This document shows positions 54,920-63,570 of a stretch of DNA of 64,000 nucleotides, in pieces (position 1 is the first letter of the stretch; each line of letters starts with the position of its first letter). This DNA is from Alcaligenes aquatilis (lineage in GTDB: Bacteria; Pseudomonadota; Gammaproteobacteria; Burkholderiales; Burkholderiaceae_B). The position numbers and the translations under genes are program-made. Location of the stretch: assembly GCF_003076515.1 (NCBI RefSeq), contig NZ_CP022390.1:2666001-2730000 (forward strand), given 5' to 3'. The notes below the pieces were generated by a model that was not told the origin of the DNA, did not search any database, and worked only from the letters and a program-made list of their open reading frames with translations.

Positions 54920-55705
54920 ATGGATACCCCACTCAGAGACAAATCCTATTTTGATGAACGTGCCACCAAAGAGATGGCCTCTCATCTGCAGCACGTACAA
55001 CGCGACACCCGCGAAACCATGGCATTTGCCTGTCGCATCCTGGCCATGACCGAGCAGGAGGCCGGTCTGGCAGGCCAGATCAGTGTCCGTTCCGAACGCC
55101 CTGGTGCCTACTGGACCTTGCGCTTTGGTCTGGGTTTTGACGAAGCCACCCCTGAAGACTTCATTGAAGTTGACCGCGACTTAAATACCCTGAGCGGCCA
55201 AGGCATGGCCAACCCGGCCACCCGCTTTCATTTGTGGGTCTATGAGGCTCGCCCGGACGTCAACTCCATCATCCACACGCACTCGCCCTGGGCTACCGTG
55301 CTGGCCACCGCCCGTCAGCCTTTGGTGATTTCGCAAATGGACATGACGCCCCTGCACAATGACTGTGCCTTTTTGGGCGAATGGCCAGGTGTCCCCATTG
55401 CCGACCAGGAAGGCGTCATCATTTCCAAAGCTCTGGGCGACAAGCGCGCCATTATCCTGGCCCACCACGGTTATCTGACCGCAGGCCAAAGCTGTCAGGA
55501 AGCCACGTATCTGTCCGTGTATCTGGAGCGTGCTGCACGCCTGCAAGTGCGCGCACAGGCGGCCTTTGGCCCGCTTACCCCCGTGGACGACACCCTGGCG
55601 GCCGAAGCGCACGACTACCTGCTCAAGCCCTCCATTGTGAACGCGACCTTTGATTACTGGTCCCGTCAGACCCAAGGCATTGCGCCCTTAACTAAAACTC
55701 GCTGA
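54920..55705 (+). CDS. Class II aldolase/adducin family protein
   Basis: A 261-residue class II aldolase-fold protein. The zinc site shows SIIHTHSPWATV and IILAHHGYLTAG; AGQISVRSERPGAYW matches the substrate loop. It is not close to the other aldolase-family gene at 13294. AAGGAG precedes the ATG. It heads a three-gene unit with an MFS carrier and a 2-hydroxychromene-2-carboxylate isomerase-like gene, suggesting breakdown of an imported organic acid, substrate unknown. Confidence 0.9.
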   Translation: MDTPLRDKSYFDERATKEMASHLQHVQRDTRETMAFACRILAMTEQEAGLAGQISVRSERPGAYWTLRFGLGFDEATPEDFIEVDRDLNTLSGQGMANPATRFHLWVYEARPDVNSIIHTHSPWATVLATARQPLVISQMDMTPLHNDCAFLGEWPGVPIADQEGVIISKALGDKRAIILAHHGYLTAGQSCQEATYLSVYLERAARLQVRAQAAFGPLTPVDDTLAAEAHDYLLKPSIVNATFDYWSRQTQGIAPLTKTR

Positions 55706-55744
55706 CGCCCACACTCAACACCCCGCTTCCACCAGGAGGTCGCT

Positions 55745-57073
55745 ATGACGATGCCTAATCATGGACAGGCGCGTTCGTCGCGCCAGTACGTTACCGCTGG
55801 CCTGGCCAGCATGATGGGAACCACCATAGAGTGGTATGACTTTTTCCTGTACGGCACCGCTGCCGCACTAATTTTCAACAAGATCTTTTTCCCCGCCTTT
55901 GACCCGATTACGGGCACACTGGCGGCCTTTGCCACCTACTCCGTGGGCTTTTTTGCCCGTCCCTTGGGAGGATTTGTTTTCGGCCATTTCGGTGACAAGC
56001 TGGGCCGAAAATCCATGTTGTTGATCACGCTCTTTCTAATGGGGATTCCCACTATCCTGATCGGCCTGATCCCCTCTTATGAAAGCATTGGCTATTGGGC
56101 CGCCGTCCTGCTGGTCCTGATGCGTTTTCTGCAAGGCATTGCGGTAGGCGGCGAATGGGGCGGCGCCGTGCTCATGGCGGTTGAACATGCCCCGGAAGGC
56201 AAGAAAGGCTTTTTCGGCAGCTTGCCACAAACAGGCGTTGCCCCCGGTCTGATCCTGTCTTCTCTGGCCATGGGAGCGGTCGCCAGCTTGCCTGAAGAAG
56301 ACATGCTCTCCTGGGGCTGGCGTCTCCCCTTTCTGGCCAGTGTTGTCTTGCTGCTGGTGGGCTGGTGGATACGCGCCAAAGTGGCCGAGTCACCTGACTT
56401 CGAGCAGATGAGCAAGAAAGGCAAACAAGTGGCGATTCCCGCCCTGGAAGTCCTGCGTCATTACCCGCGTGAAGTCCTGCTGGTCGTGGGGGGCCGTCTA
56501 GCTGAAGTGACCTGGTTCTACACCGTAGTGACCTTTGCCCTGGCCTATGCCACCACCACCTTGGGAGTTGATCGCGGCGTGATGCTCGATGCCACCGTCT
56601 GGGGAGCATTTGCCGCCCTGTTCACCATGCCTTTATTTGGCGTACTGGGAGACAGGATCGGCTTCAAATGGGTATTCATGGCCGGCACGGTCTGCATGCT
56701 GGCGTTCTCATCCACCTTCTTTTCCATGTTGGGAAGCCTGGACTCCAACACCATTACCCTGGCTTTGGTGATTGCGATTGGCCTGGTCTACGCCGCACTG
56801 TATGGCCCGCAAGGGGGCCTGTTCTCCACGCAATTTCCACCTGAAGTGCGCTACAGCGGCATCTCCATTGCCGTGCAGGTATCCGGTGCCATCGGTGGCG
56901 GCCTGGCTCCCTTGGTGGCCACCTCCTTGCTGGCCTATGGCGATGGCCAACCCGACTACATCGTCTGGTATCTCAGCGTGCTGGGTCTGATCGCCTTTGC
57001 CAGTACCTGGTTCATGCACGGGCCGACGCATTTCTCCCTTCCCGCCTTATCCAGCCCAAAGGTACGCACATGA
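55745..57073 (+). CDS. MFS transporter, metabolite:H+ symporter (MHS) family
   Basis: A 442-residue 12-TM carrier of the ShiA/ProP-like MHS family: TTIEWYDFFLYGTAAAL in TM1, the DKLGRKSML loop between TM2 and TM3, and RFLQGIAVGGEWGGAVLM in TM4. An AGGAGG ribosome site precedes ATG 55745. Substrates in this family are carboxylates, betaine or proline. The stop overlaps the next start (ATGA), placing it in one operon with the isomerase-like gene. Confidence 0.92.
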   Translation: MTMPNHGQARSSRQYVTAGLASMMGTTIEWYDFFLYGTAAALIFNKIFFPAFDPITGTLAAFATYSVGFFARPLGGFVFGHFGDKLGRKSMLLITLFLMGIPTILIGLIPSYESIGYWAAVLLVLMRFLQGIAVGGEWGGAVLMAVEHAPEGKKGFFGSLPQTGVAPGLILSSLAMGAVASLPEEDMLSWGWRLPFLASVVLLLVGWWIRAKVAESPDFEQMSKKGKQVAIPALEVLRHYPREVLLVVGGRLAEVTWFYTVVTFALAYATTTLGVDRGVMLDATVWGAFAALFTMPLFGVLGDRIGFKWVFMAGTVCMLAFSSTFFSMLGSLDSNTITLALVIAIGLVYAALYGPQGGLFSTQFPPEVRYSGISIAVQVSGAIGGGLAPLVATSLLAYGDGQPDYIVWYLSVLGLIAFASTWFMHGPTHFSLPALSSPKVRT

Positions 57074-57678
57074 ACAGGCCCGGCATTCACTACTACTTCT
57101 GGATGAATTCAGACTGGGCTTACCTGGGGGCCGACCGGCTGGAGGCGATTGCCCGCCAACAGGGCGTGCCGATCCACTACAAACCTGTGGACCTGCCTCA
57201 GGTCTATGCCCGTACGGGCGGTGTTCTACTAGGACAGCGCTCGCCCGAACGGCAGGCTTATCGCATTACAGAGTTGCAGCGCTGGTGTCGCAAGCTGGAC
57301 CTACACGTCAATCCCACACCACGCTTCATGTGCCCAGACGCCACGCTGGCCTCCCTCCTGGTGATCGCCATCAACCAGGCTGGCTTGCCGGTGCGGGATT
57401 TGCACAAAGCCATTTTGCGAGCGCAATGGTGCGAGGACCAGAATATTGCCGATCCCGTGCTACTGGCCGGGATCTTGCAAGCTCACCAATTAGATGCAGA
57501 CTACTGGCTTGAACAAGCACCGCTGATGCAAGCGCAGTATCAAGCCCACACCGAAGAGGCCATTGCAGCCGGTGTCTTCGGTTCACCCTCCTATGTGTAC
57601 CAGGGTGAGCTGTTCTGGGGTCAGGACAGGCTGGACATGCTGGACCAGGCCATCACCGGACACCCTGCACCAGCTTGA
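57070..57678 (+). CDS. 2-hydroxychromene-2-carboxylate isomerase / DsbA-like protein
   Basis: A 202-residue DsbA-fold, kappa-GST-like protein. YYFWMNSDWAYLGADRL at the N-terminus (a Ser/Asn position typical of HCCA isomerases instead of CxxC), FGSPSYVYQGELFWGQDRL at the C-terminus. HCCA isomerases act in naphthalene-type degradation, but many paralogues have unknown roles; here with an aldolase and transporter, a catabolic role is inferred. A strong terminator follows. Confidence 0.88.
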   Translation: MNRPGIHYYFWMNSDWAYLGADRLEAIARQQGVPIHYKPVDLPQVYARTGGVLLGQRSPERQAYRITELQRWCRKLDLHVNPTPRFMCPDATLASLLVIAINQAGLPVRDLHKAILRAQWCEDQNIADPVLLAGILQAHQLDADYWLEQAPLMQAQYQAHTEEAIAAGVFGSPSYVYQGELFWGQDRLDMLDQAITGHPAPA

Positions 57679-57714
57679 GCCAGGCTCCACACCAAGCCTG
57701 GGTATGGTGAAAGC

Positions 57715-57752
57715 AAGGGCGGGACAAGGGAAATAAACCTTGTCCCGCCCTT
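57715..57752 (+). terminator. Intrinsic terminator of the aldolase-MFS-isomerase unit
   Basis: AAGGGCGGGACAAGG and CCTTGTCCCGCCCTT pair over 8 nt; T-rich tail follows. Confidence 0.75.
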
Positions 57753-58320
57753 CTTGTTTTTTGCTTCGTCAACCGGCTCAGGCCCTGCCCCGGGGCCCAC
57801 CAAAATGATTTAACCGCCCTATACCAAACTCGCTCTAACAAGCATAACAATCTGTAAAAACTGAACGCCCAAACTAGATCAAAATCCAACAAAAAAACGG
57901 CAAATAAGCGCCTTGCCTCGGGCCGTGCTTCCTGCACCTGCGAGTCATCATAAAAAGAGCTTCACACACTTCCCCGACAACATCTGTCCAGATGCACACT
58001 AATGCGGGCAAAACCACGGCAAACCTATCTGGACATGGTCTTTTGTTCAGAGGTAAAAGCCGTAGAATCACGCCTTTTCCTATCAGGAAAATTCACCGAT
58101 ACGCCAGCGTAGCATTCCGGATATTGGACTTTTTAGGTCCTGCTTACGGCACGGGTTTCGGGCTTTCGGCATGCCGCCTGCCAAAAATGAAATGCAATGA
58201 GCAATTTTGAAAATTTACTTTTCCCACTAATACAGAATGTTATGTCTGCCGTACGAATCATATCGATAGATTTTATCTATTCATTGAGTCTGTATTCTGA
58301 GGAAATTGGCTACTTGAGCA
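57753..58320. other. AT-rich intergenic region before the AraC-type regulator
   Basis: About 570 bp, clearly AT-richer than its surroundings. Dyads: TGTCCAGAT/ATCTGGACA (57985-57993 and 58027-58035) and ATAGAT-TTT-ATCTAT (58266-58280). A small overlapping frame at 58197-58439 (product begins MSNFENLL) looks unconvincing. Probably promoter DNA. Confidence 0.35.
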
Positions 58321-59250
58321 ATGTCAGTAAAGGTAGCCGTCTTCATCAGAAGAAGGGCGCGGGGCTTTATATTGAACAAATACGCCACTATAAAGTATCA
58401 GCCAGATCAAAAAATCAGGATTCTGCTGATCTCCAATAACACTCGACAGCACGAACAACTTCTTCAGGCGCTGCTGGCTGGTGCGTTTCGAGTTTCTGTT
58501 GCTGCTGACGGAGTGCAAGGATATACCAAGGCCCAATTAACCCTGCCGGAACTTATCCTGGTGGATAAGCAATTGACAGGGATAGATGCTTTGTCCTTAA
58601 CCCATATGCTCCAAGGATTAAAAGCCACAGCCCAAATCCCCCTCATCATTCTGGATTCGCGCATGGACGGCAGCAGTGAGGAATGCGTCACTTTTTTAAA
58701 AGCAGGGGCGGTGGACTACATTGGCAATCCATACGCCGTCGACGAGGTCAAAGAGCGTATCAACGTGCCTTTGCGTTGCCCAAAAAAAATATGGCCAGCC
58801 ATGGTTTCAGGCAAGGTGCAAAGCCCGCAGCCCAGCACGACCGCTGAAACCAGCATGCTGATCCATGCCATTCAGAAAACGATAGAGGCCAATCTGGGCT
58901 CTCCACCCAGCCAAAAAGAACTGTGCGATATGTTCAAGATTTCACGGCGCAAAATCATGAATATATTTCAACGTAATTTTGGCTTGAGCGTCAGTAGCTA
59001 CATCCGATTGCAACGTATGTATCGGGCCGAGTACTTGCTAAGAACCACAGCCTTGAAAATTGACGTCATTGCGACTGACTTAGGATTCTCCAGCCCGGCC
59101 AATTTCTCTACCGCATTCAAAACCTATGCGGGTGTAGCCCCTGGAAAGTTTCGACAAGCTATTGAAAGAAACAAACCCTATACGGATAACAAACCGTGTA
59201 TGCGCTCCATGGGGCCACCTGTTTTTTCATCGGGCTGGTGTCCACCGTAG
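58321..59250 (+). CDS. AraC-family regulator with degenerate receiver domain
   Basis: A 309-residue protein: receiver-like domain (about 31-150) and C-terminal AraC HTH (about 178-280; SQKELCDMFKISRRKIMNIF and VIATDLGFSSPANFSTAF). The phospho-acceptor Asp82 is present, but the acidic pair is S38-N39-N40, the switch Thr is replaced by Asp112 and the conserved Lys by Asn136, so it probably is not phosphorylated normally. No histidine kinase is adjacent. Start is uncertain: no good ribosome site near 58321, and a TTG near 58372 is possible. AT-rich codon use differs from neighbours. Confidence 0.82.
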   Translation: MSVKVAVFIRRRARGFILNKYATIKYQPDQKIRILLISNNTRQHEQLLQALLAGAFRVSVAADGVQGYTKAQLTLPELILVDKQLTGIDALSLTHMLQGLKATAQIPLIILDSRMDGSSEECVTFLKAGAVDYIGNPYAVDEVKERINVPLRCPKKIWPAMVSGKVQSPQPSTTAETSMLIHAIQKTIEANLGSPPSQKELCDMFKISRRKIMNIFQRNFGLSVSSYIRLQRMYRAEYLLRTTALKIDVIATDLGFSSPANFSTAFKTYAGVAPGKFRQAIERNKPYTDNKPCMRSMGPPVFSSGWCPP

Positions 59251-59434
59251 CGAGCAACAGGAAAAGAATCATTCCCACAGCAGGCTTGCCCCAAAACTCC
59301 ATCAGAAAAATAAAACCGCTGGCTGACAACGCCTGAAAGAGGATAAAGGCCTTTGCCCTTCACACCTTCATCGTGGCCTGACGAGCAGGAAGACGGCTCC
59401 AAACCACAAAGGGCCGCTTACGAACGAACCGTAG

Positions 59435-59462
59435 TTGCCACTTGAAGCCCAGGTGATAAAAT
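59435..59462 (+). promoter_or_regulatory. Sigma70-like promoter of the ChaA-family gene
   Basis: -35 TTGCCA (59435-59440), 16-bp spacer, -10 TAAAAT (59457-59462). Predicted start near 59469. Confidence 0.45.
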
Positions 59463-59468
59463 CGTGGC

Positions 59469-59561
59469 TACTTGAATTGTTCAATTCAAAACAGATCCGG
59501 GACGACCTGGATCTGCTTTTTCAGCACAGGGACGGCCCTAGCTTTTAGCGGAGCATTCACA
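59469..59561 (+). promoter_or_regulatory. Structured leader with palindrome and attenuator-like hairpin
   Basis: Perfect palindrome TTGAATTG-TT-CAATTCAA (59472-59489), then CAGATCC-10 nt-GGATCTG followed by a T-rich run (59492-59521), all between the predicted transcription start and the ChaA ATG. The second element looks like an intrinsic terminator inside the 5' untranslated region. I do not recognise it as yybP-ykoY or another known riboswitch. Confidence 0.45.
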
Positions 59562-60701
59562 ATGGCCTACCCTGCATCTCCCTCTCCTGAACTCATTACC
59601 CCTGTCACCTGGCTGCGTCTGCTCGGTTCCTGGTCTATGGTTGTCCTGTTCATGATTTTTGGCGGGCAATGGCTGGGAGATTCTTTGAACGGCACCACCG
59701 CGGCCATCGTCTTTCTGGCCCTGTTTGTGACCATTCTGGCCGCCTCCTTTGGGGTGGTGCGTGAAGCAGACCACCTGGCCCATCAACTAGGCGAGCCTTA
59801 CGGCACCCTGATTCTGACTCTGTCCATTGTGCTGATCGAAGTCATCCTGATTGCTTCGGTACTGCTGGGACCGGGGGACTTCCCCAGCATTGGTCGGGAC
59901 TCGATCTATGCCGTGATGATGATCATCCTGAACCTGATTATGGGCCTTTGTCTGATTGCCGGCGCCGCGCGCAATGGCGATCAGGAGTTCAACCGCCAAG
60001 GCACCCACACCTACTTGTCCATGATTGTGCTGCTGACCAGTGTGGGCCTGATTCTGCCCAACTACACCCGCAATGCAGGCGAGTTCAGCACAACCCAAGC
60101 CATCGGCATTTCAGTGCTGACGGGGCTGATTTATGCCATCTTTCTGTATCTGCAAATGGGCAGTCGCCGCCATGACTATGTACAACCCAATCAGGTGGTG
60201 CAGAGCGCTAAAGATAAGGCACCCACACCACGCAATCCTCAGGCGACCCGCGCCATGCTGATACGCAGCCTAGTGCTGATCGCCCTGATCCTGCCCATCG
60301 TCTTGCTGGCCCACGATCTGGCTATCGTGACGGACTACGGTATCGCTGCCTCGGGCGCCCCCATCGCCGTCGGCGGTGTACTGATCGCGATTATCGTGTT
60401 CACCCCCGAGTCCATTACCGCCATCAAGGCGGCGATGAACAATGAGATGCAACGGGCCATCAACCTGTGCCTGGGCGCCTTTGTCTCTACCGTAGGACTA
60501 ACGGTGCCAGTGGTGTTGATGATTGGCCTGATTACCGGCAAACAGGTGATCATGGGCATCAGCAATACAGAAACCGTTCTGTTTCTGATCACTGCCCTGC
60601 TCAGCATCTTGAGCTTTAGCGGCAAGCGAACCTCCCCCATTCAGGGTTATCTGCACCTGATGGTTTTCGTGGTGTTTGGGCTGCTGCTGTTTTACCCCTA
60701 A
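59562..60701 (+). CDS. ChaA-family calcium/sodium:proton antiporter
   Basis: A 379-residue membrane protein with about 11 TM segments and two inverted Ca/CA-type repeats. Conserved acidic motifs appear as GEPYGTLILTLSIVLIEVILI and FTPESITAIKAAMNNEMQRA. Related to E. coli ChaA, which exchanges Ca2+, Na+ or K+ for H+. ATG 59562 with GCGGAG ahead is chosen; 30 upstream in-frame codons are the leader hairpins and do not look coding. It converges with a LysR gene 28 bp away. Confidence 0.9.
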   Translation: MAYPASPSPELITPVTWLRLLGSWSMVVLFMIFGGQWLGDSLNGTTAAIVFLALFVTILAASFGVVREADHLAHQLGEPYGTLILTLSIVLIEVILIASVLLGPGDFPSIGRDSIYAVMMIILNLIMGLCLIAGAARNGDQEFNRQGTHTYLSMIVLLTSVGLILPNYTRNAGEFSTTQAIGISVLTGLIYAIFLYLQMGSRRHDYVQPNQVVQSAKDKAPTPRNPQATRAMLIRSLVLIALILPIVLLAHDLAIVTDYGIAASGAPIAVGGVLIAIIVFTPESITAIKAAMNNEMQRAINLCLGAFVSTVGLTVPVVLMIGLITGKQVIMGISNTETVLFLITALLSILSFSGKRTSPIQGYLHLMVFVVFGLLLFYP

Positions 60702-60729
60702 CTGCTTTGCCTTGCTGCGTGACTCTGCG

Positions 60730-61629
60730 CTACAACGCACAGTCGCGCAGCAAGGTTTCCAACCAATCCGCAAACACCTGAAAACGGCGCGACAAGTGCT
60801 GGCGATGCAAATACAGCAAGGACATGGGCATAGGCGCGGCACGGTGATCCGGCAGCACCTCCACCAATTCACCTGCCTGCAAGTGCGCCTGCACGTCATA
60901 GGCAGGAATCTGGATCAACCCCAAGCCGGACAAACAACAAGCGATATACGCTTCGGCATTATTCACGGTCACGCGGCCTGGTAAGTCCAACACCTGCCGC
61001 TTGTCCTGCTCCATCCATTCCCAAGGGGCGACGCGCTCACTGGTGGGCGAGGCGTAACGCACCATTTGATGGTTCTCCAGATCCGCAGGCGCCTGAGGCA
61101 TACCATAACGGGCAAGATAAGCGGGACTGGCTACATTGATCAAAGGCAGGCTGCCCATTTTTCTGGCGATCAAGCCCGAATCGCCTAAGGCGCCCACCCG
61201 CAGCACGCAATCCACCTGCTCCTCGATCAAATTCACCTCGCGGTCAGTCACGCCCAAATGCACATGGACATGCGGATAGCGCTCCAGAAACTGCGGCAAG
61301 GCAGGTGCCACAATCAAGCGGCCTACCCGCGCGGGCACATCCACCTTGATCGTGCCTATTGGCCCGACACTGGCTTGGCGAAACAGGTTCTCGGTTTCCT
61401 GCACATCGGCAATCACGCGCAGGCAACGTTCATAAAACGCCGCGCCATCTTGCGTGACAGTCACTTTGCGCGTGGTGCGATTGAGCAAGCGAGCACCAAC
61501 TCGGCCCTCCAGCTCCTGAATGGCCATCGACACCGAAGAGCGCGGCATACCTAAGGTATCGGCCGCGCGGGTGAAATTGGCACACTCCACGACCCGCGTA
61601 AAGATGCGAAACAGGTCAATGCGATCCAT
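60730..61629 (-). CDS. LysR-type regulator divergent from SDR gene
   Basis: A 299-residue LysR-family regulator, CrgA/DmlR-like: HTH NFTRAADTLGMPRSSVSMAI and effector domain. It is divergent from the SDR gene with a shared 193-bp region. Effector unknown. Confidence 0.9.
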   Translation of the reverse strand: MDRIDLFRIFTRVVECANFTRAADTLGMPRSSVSMAIQELEGRVGARLLNRTTRKVTVTQDGAAFYERCLRVIADVQETENLFRQASVGPIGTIKVDVPARVGRLIVAPALPQFLERYPHVHVHLGVTDREVNLIEEQVDCVLRVGALGDSGLIARKMGSLPLINVASPAYLARYGMPQAPADLENHQMVRYASPTSERVAPWEWMEQDKRQVLDLPGRVTVNNAEAYIACCLSGLGLIQIPAYDVQAHLQAGELVEVLPDHRAAPMPMSLLYLHRQHLSRRFQVFADWLETLLRDCAL

Positions 61630-61716
61630 GGCGTTCTCCAGATAAGCAGCCGCAACTCGCAGCTTGAACTGCCAACCCGAGTCTGCTCAAGCAGCAACGA
61701 TTATTGTTCGTTTTTT

Positions 61717-61746
61717 TTGACAAATGATGTCATAAATAGGTGATTT
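61717..61746 (+). promoter_or_regulatory. Promoter with overlapping dyad upstream of the SDR gene
   Basis: -35 TTGACA (61717-61722), 18-bp spacer, -10-like TGATTT. A dyad TGAC-7 nt-GTCA (61718-61732) overlaps the -35, fitting LysR control. Confidence 0.35.
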
Positions 61747-61822
61747 AAACAATTTCAGCGACTTATATCATGAAAAAACGAAACGGCTTGCACGTCGCAG
61801 CCCACACTAGCAAGGAGTCATC

Positions 61823-62596
61823 ATGGCAAAGCACAGCATCAAAGGTAAAACCGTTCTGATTGCAGGCGGAGCAAAGAATCTGGGTGGCCTGATCGCCCGC
61901 GACCTGGCAGAACAAGGCGCACGCGCCATTGCCATTCACTACAACAGCGACAGTTCCAAAGCAGAGGCCGACGCCACCGTCAAAGCCATCCAGGCAACTG
62001 GCGCACAAGCCGTCGCCTTCCAGGCTGACTTGCGCTCGGCCAGTGCCATGGAAAAACTGTTTAGCGATACCGTCGCCGCCATTGGCCGCCCCGATATCGC
62101 CATCAATACGGTCGGCAAGGTACTGAAAAAACCACTGACCGAGGTCAGCGAAGCCGAGTACGAGGAGATGAGCGACATCAACTCCAAAACTGCCTTTTTC
62201 TTCCTGAAAGAAGCCGGCAAGCACGTGCAGGACAATGGCAAAGTCTGCACCCTGGTGACGTCCCTGTTGGGGGCCTTCACCCCGTTCTACGCCGCGTATG
62301 CGGGCACCAAAGCGCCGGTAGAACACTACACTCGCGCCGCCGCCAAAGAATATGGCGCACGCGGCATTTCCGTCACGGCAGTGGGCCCTGGCCCTATGGA
62401 TACGCCCTTTTTCTACCCCGCCGAGGGCGAGGACGCTGTGGCCTATCACAAGACGGCTGCCGCGCTGTCCCCCTACTCCAAGACCGGACTGACAGACATT
62501 GAAGATGTCGTGCCCTTTATTCGTCATCTGGTCAGCGACGGCTGGTGGATTACCGGCCAGACTATTCTGATCAACGGTGGCTACACCACCAAATAA
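61823..62596 (+). CDS. Short-chain dehydrogenase/reductase (SDR)
   Basis: A 257-residue classical SDR. The nucleotide site is GGAKNLGG, NTVGK-type NxxG segment follows, the catalytic Ser is in VTSLLGAF and YxxxK in YAGTK; the C-terminus TGQTILINGGYTTK is typical. AAGGAG before the ATG. LysR-regulated SDRs of this type act on diverse alcohols or ketones; the substrate is not predictable. Confidence 0.92.
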   Translation: MAKHSIKGKTVLIAGGAKNLGGLIARDLAEQGARAIAIHYNSDSSKAEADATVKAIQATGAQAVAFQADLRSASAMEKLFSDTVAAIGRPDIAINTVGKVLKKPLTEVSEAEYEEMSDINSKTAFFFLKEAGKHVQDNGKVCTLVTSLLGAFTPFYAAYAGTKAPVEHYTRAAAKEYGARGISVTAVGPGPMDTPFFYPAEGEDAVAYHKTAAALSPYSKTGLTDIEDVVPFIRHLVSDGWWITGQTILINGGYTTK

Positions 62597-62677
62597 GCCA
62601 ATAAGAAGCAGACAAGGCAATGCTTGCATCAAGTCCGCAAGATCACTGCTTCGGATTGGAATAATGGCGCTCTTTCG

Positions 62678-62720
62678 ACACTTGCCTGCTGACTCCAAAA
62701 AGGAATTAGCAGGCAAGTGT
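62678..62720. terminator. Perfect 13-bp inverted repeat between convergent genes
   Basis: ACACTTGCCTGCT (62678-62690) and AGCAGGCAAGTGT (62708-62720) around 17 nt. It lacks a T-run on either side, so terminator function is a guess. Confidence 0.4.
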
Positions 62721-62743
62721 GCCTTCCAGGCCGTCATCCCCGA

Positions 62744-62953
62744 TTAGGCCCGAGGTCCCCGATACGGATTCTCGAAAATCTCTTCTACGGTCTGCCCGAA
62801 CACAGCACTGATCTTGAAGGCCAGATCCAGGGACGGTGCATGTTTACCCGTTTCCAGCGCATTGACCGCCTGCCGGGACACGCCCAAGCGCTCTGCCAAA
62901 TCGGCCTGCGTCCAATTCGCTTCAGCCCGCAATACACGCAATCGGTTTTTCAT
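62744..62953 (-). CDS. XRE/Cro-type small HTH regulator
   Basis: A 69-residue one-domain HTH protein (MKNRLRVLRAEANWTQADLA, SRQAVNALETGKHAPSL). This compact type is typically encoded beside a small membrane protein. Its ATG directly abuts the stop of the membrane-protein gene. It probably represses the pair through repeated sites in 63381-63462. Confidence 0.9.
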   Translation of the reverse strand: MKNRLRVLRAEANWTQADLAERLGVSRQAVNALETGKHAPSLDLAFKISAVFGQTVEEIFENPYRGPRA

Positions 62954-63364
62954 TTAATCGCTAGTCCGGACAAAGGGTGAAACCAGGGCAAACACAGCCC
63001 AAAAGAAGGGGTAAATCAACCAGGCGGGAATATGGGGCGCAGCGGCGTAGGTTTCCCCAAAGCCCCAGGCAGTCCACAAGGTCAGTGTCGCTCCTGAAGC
63101 CAGCACAAAGCACTTGGCCACAATCACTCGCACGAACTCATCGCTTTGCGCCATCAAGCGCAAGGTGGCCCACACTTGTCCGGCAACTGGCAGGGCGACG
63201 GCAATGGCAATCAGCCAGCCAACAGGTCGACCAAGCAGGCTGTCGAACAGCCCCACAATGGTCAAGGCATTGACCAGGATATACACGCCCATAAAGAGCA
63301 AAGTGCGAATCAGATAGCGGCGGCCTGCTGATGGCGCAGAAGAGGAATTGCTGTTGGTGAGCAT
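62954..63364 (-). CDS. Small polytopic membrane protein paired with XRE regulator
   Basis: A 136-residue protein with four predicted TM segments and a polar, Ser-rich N-terminus. No specific family assigned by eye. Co-transcribed with the HTH gene with zero spacing, suggesting a two-gene module with the regulator. Function unknown. Confidence 0.75.
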   Translation of the reverse strand: MLTNSNSSSAPSAGRRYLIRTLLFMGVYILVNALTIVGLFDSLLGRPVGWLIAIAVALPVAGQVWATLRLMAQSDEFVRVIVAKCFVLASGATLTLWTAWGFGETYAAAPHIPAWLIYPFFWAVFALVSPFVRTSD

Positions 63365-63380
63365 GTTTGAGCACCTGAAT

Positions 63381-63462
63381 GTAAAGTAAACCTGACTTTA
63401 TAGAAGTCAAAAATACCTGTCAATAAGTAAAGCAAACCTTACATATATTGAGTAAATCTGAC
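63381..63462. promoter_or_regulatory. Repeated operator-like sites upstream of the membrane/XRE pair
   Basis: GTAAAGTAAACCTGAC (63381-63396) and GTAAAGCAAACCTTAC (63427-63442) agree at 14 of 16 positions and are themselves dyad-like; GTAAATCTGAC follows at 63452-63462. A perfect inverted repeat TGACTT-5 nt-AAGTCA lies at 63393-63409. They lie just upstream of the minus-strand start. Confidence 0.45.
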
Positions 63463-63570
63463 AGCAAAGACAAGGTCTGCATGCCGCACATTTCTTTCAA
63501 TTCAGTCCCCAGCCCAGCACAAGCCACAACACAGACGCTGTGAACGGTCCACCATTCACAAGACCCGTTT

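Noticed and set aside
57992..58439. Small plus-strand frames before the AraC gene
   Set aside because: No ribosome site, overlap with the AraC frame and no family similarity; a frameshifted N-terminus was considered but nothing joins convincingly.
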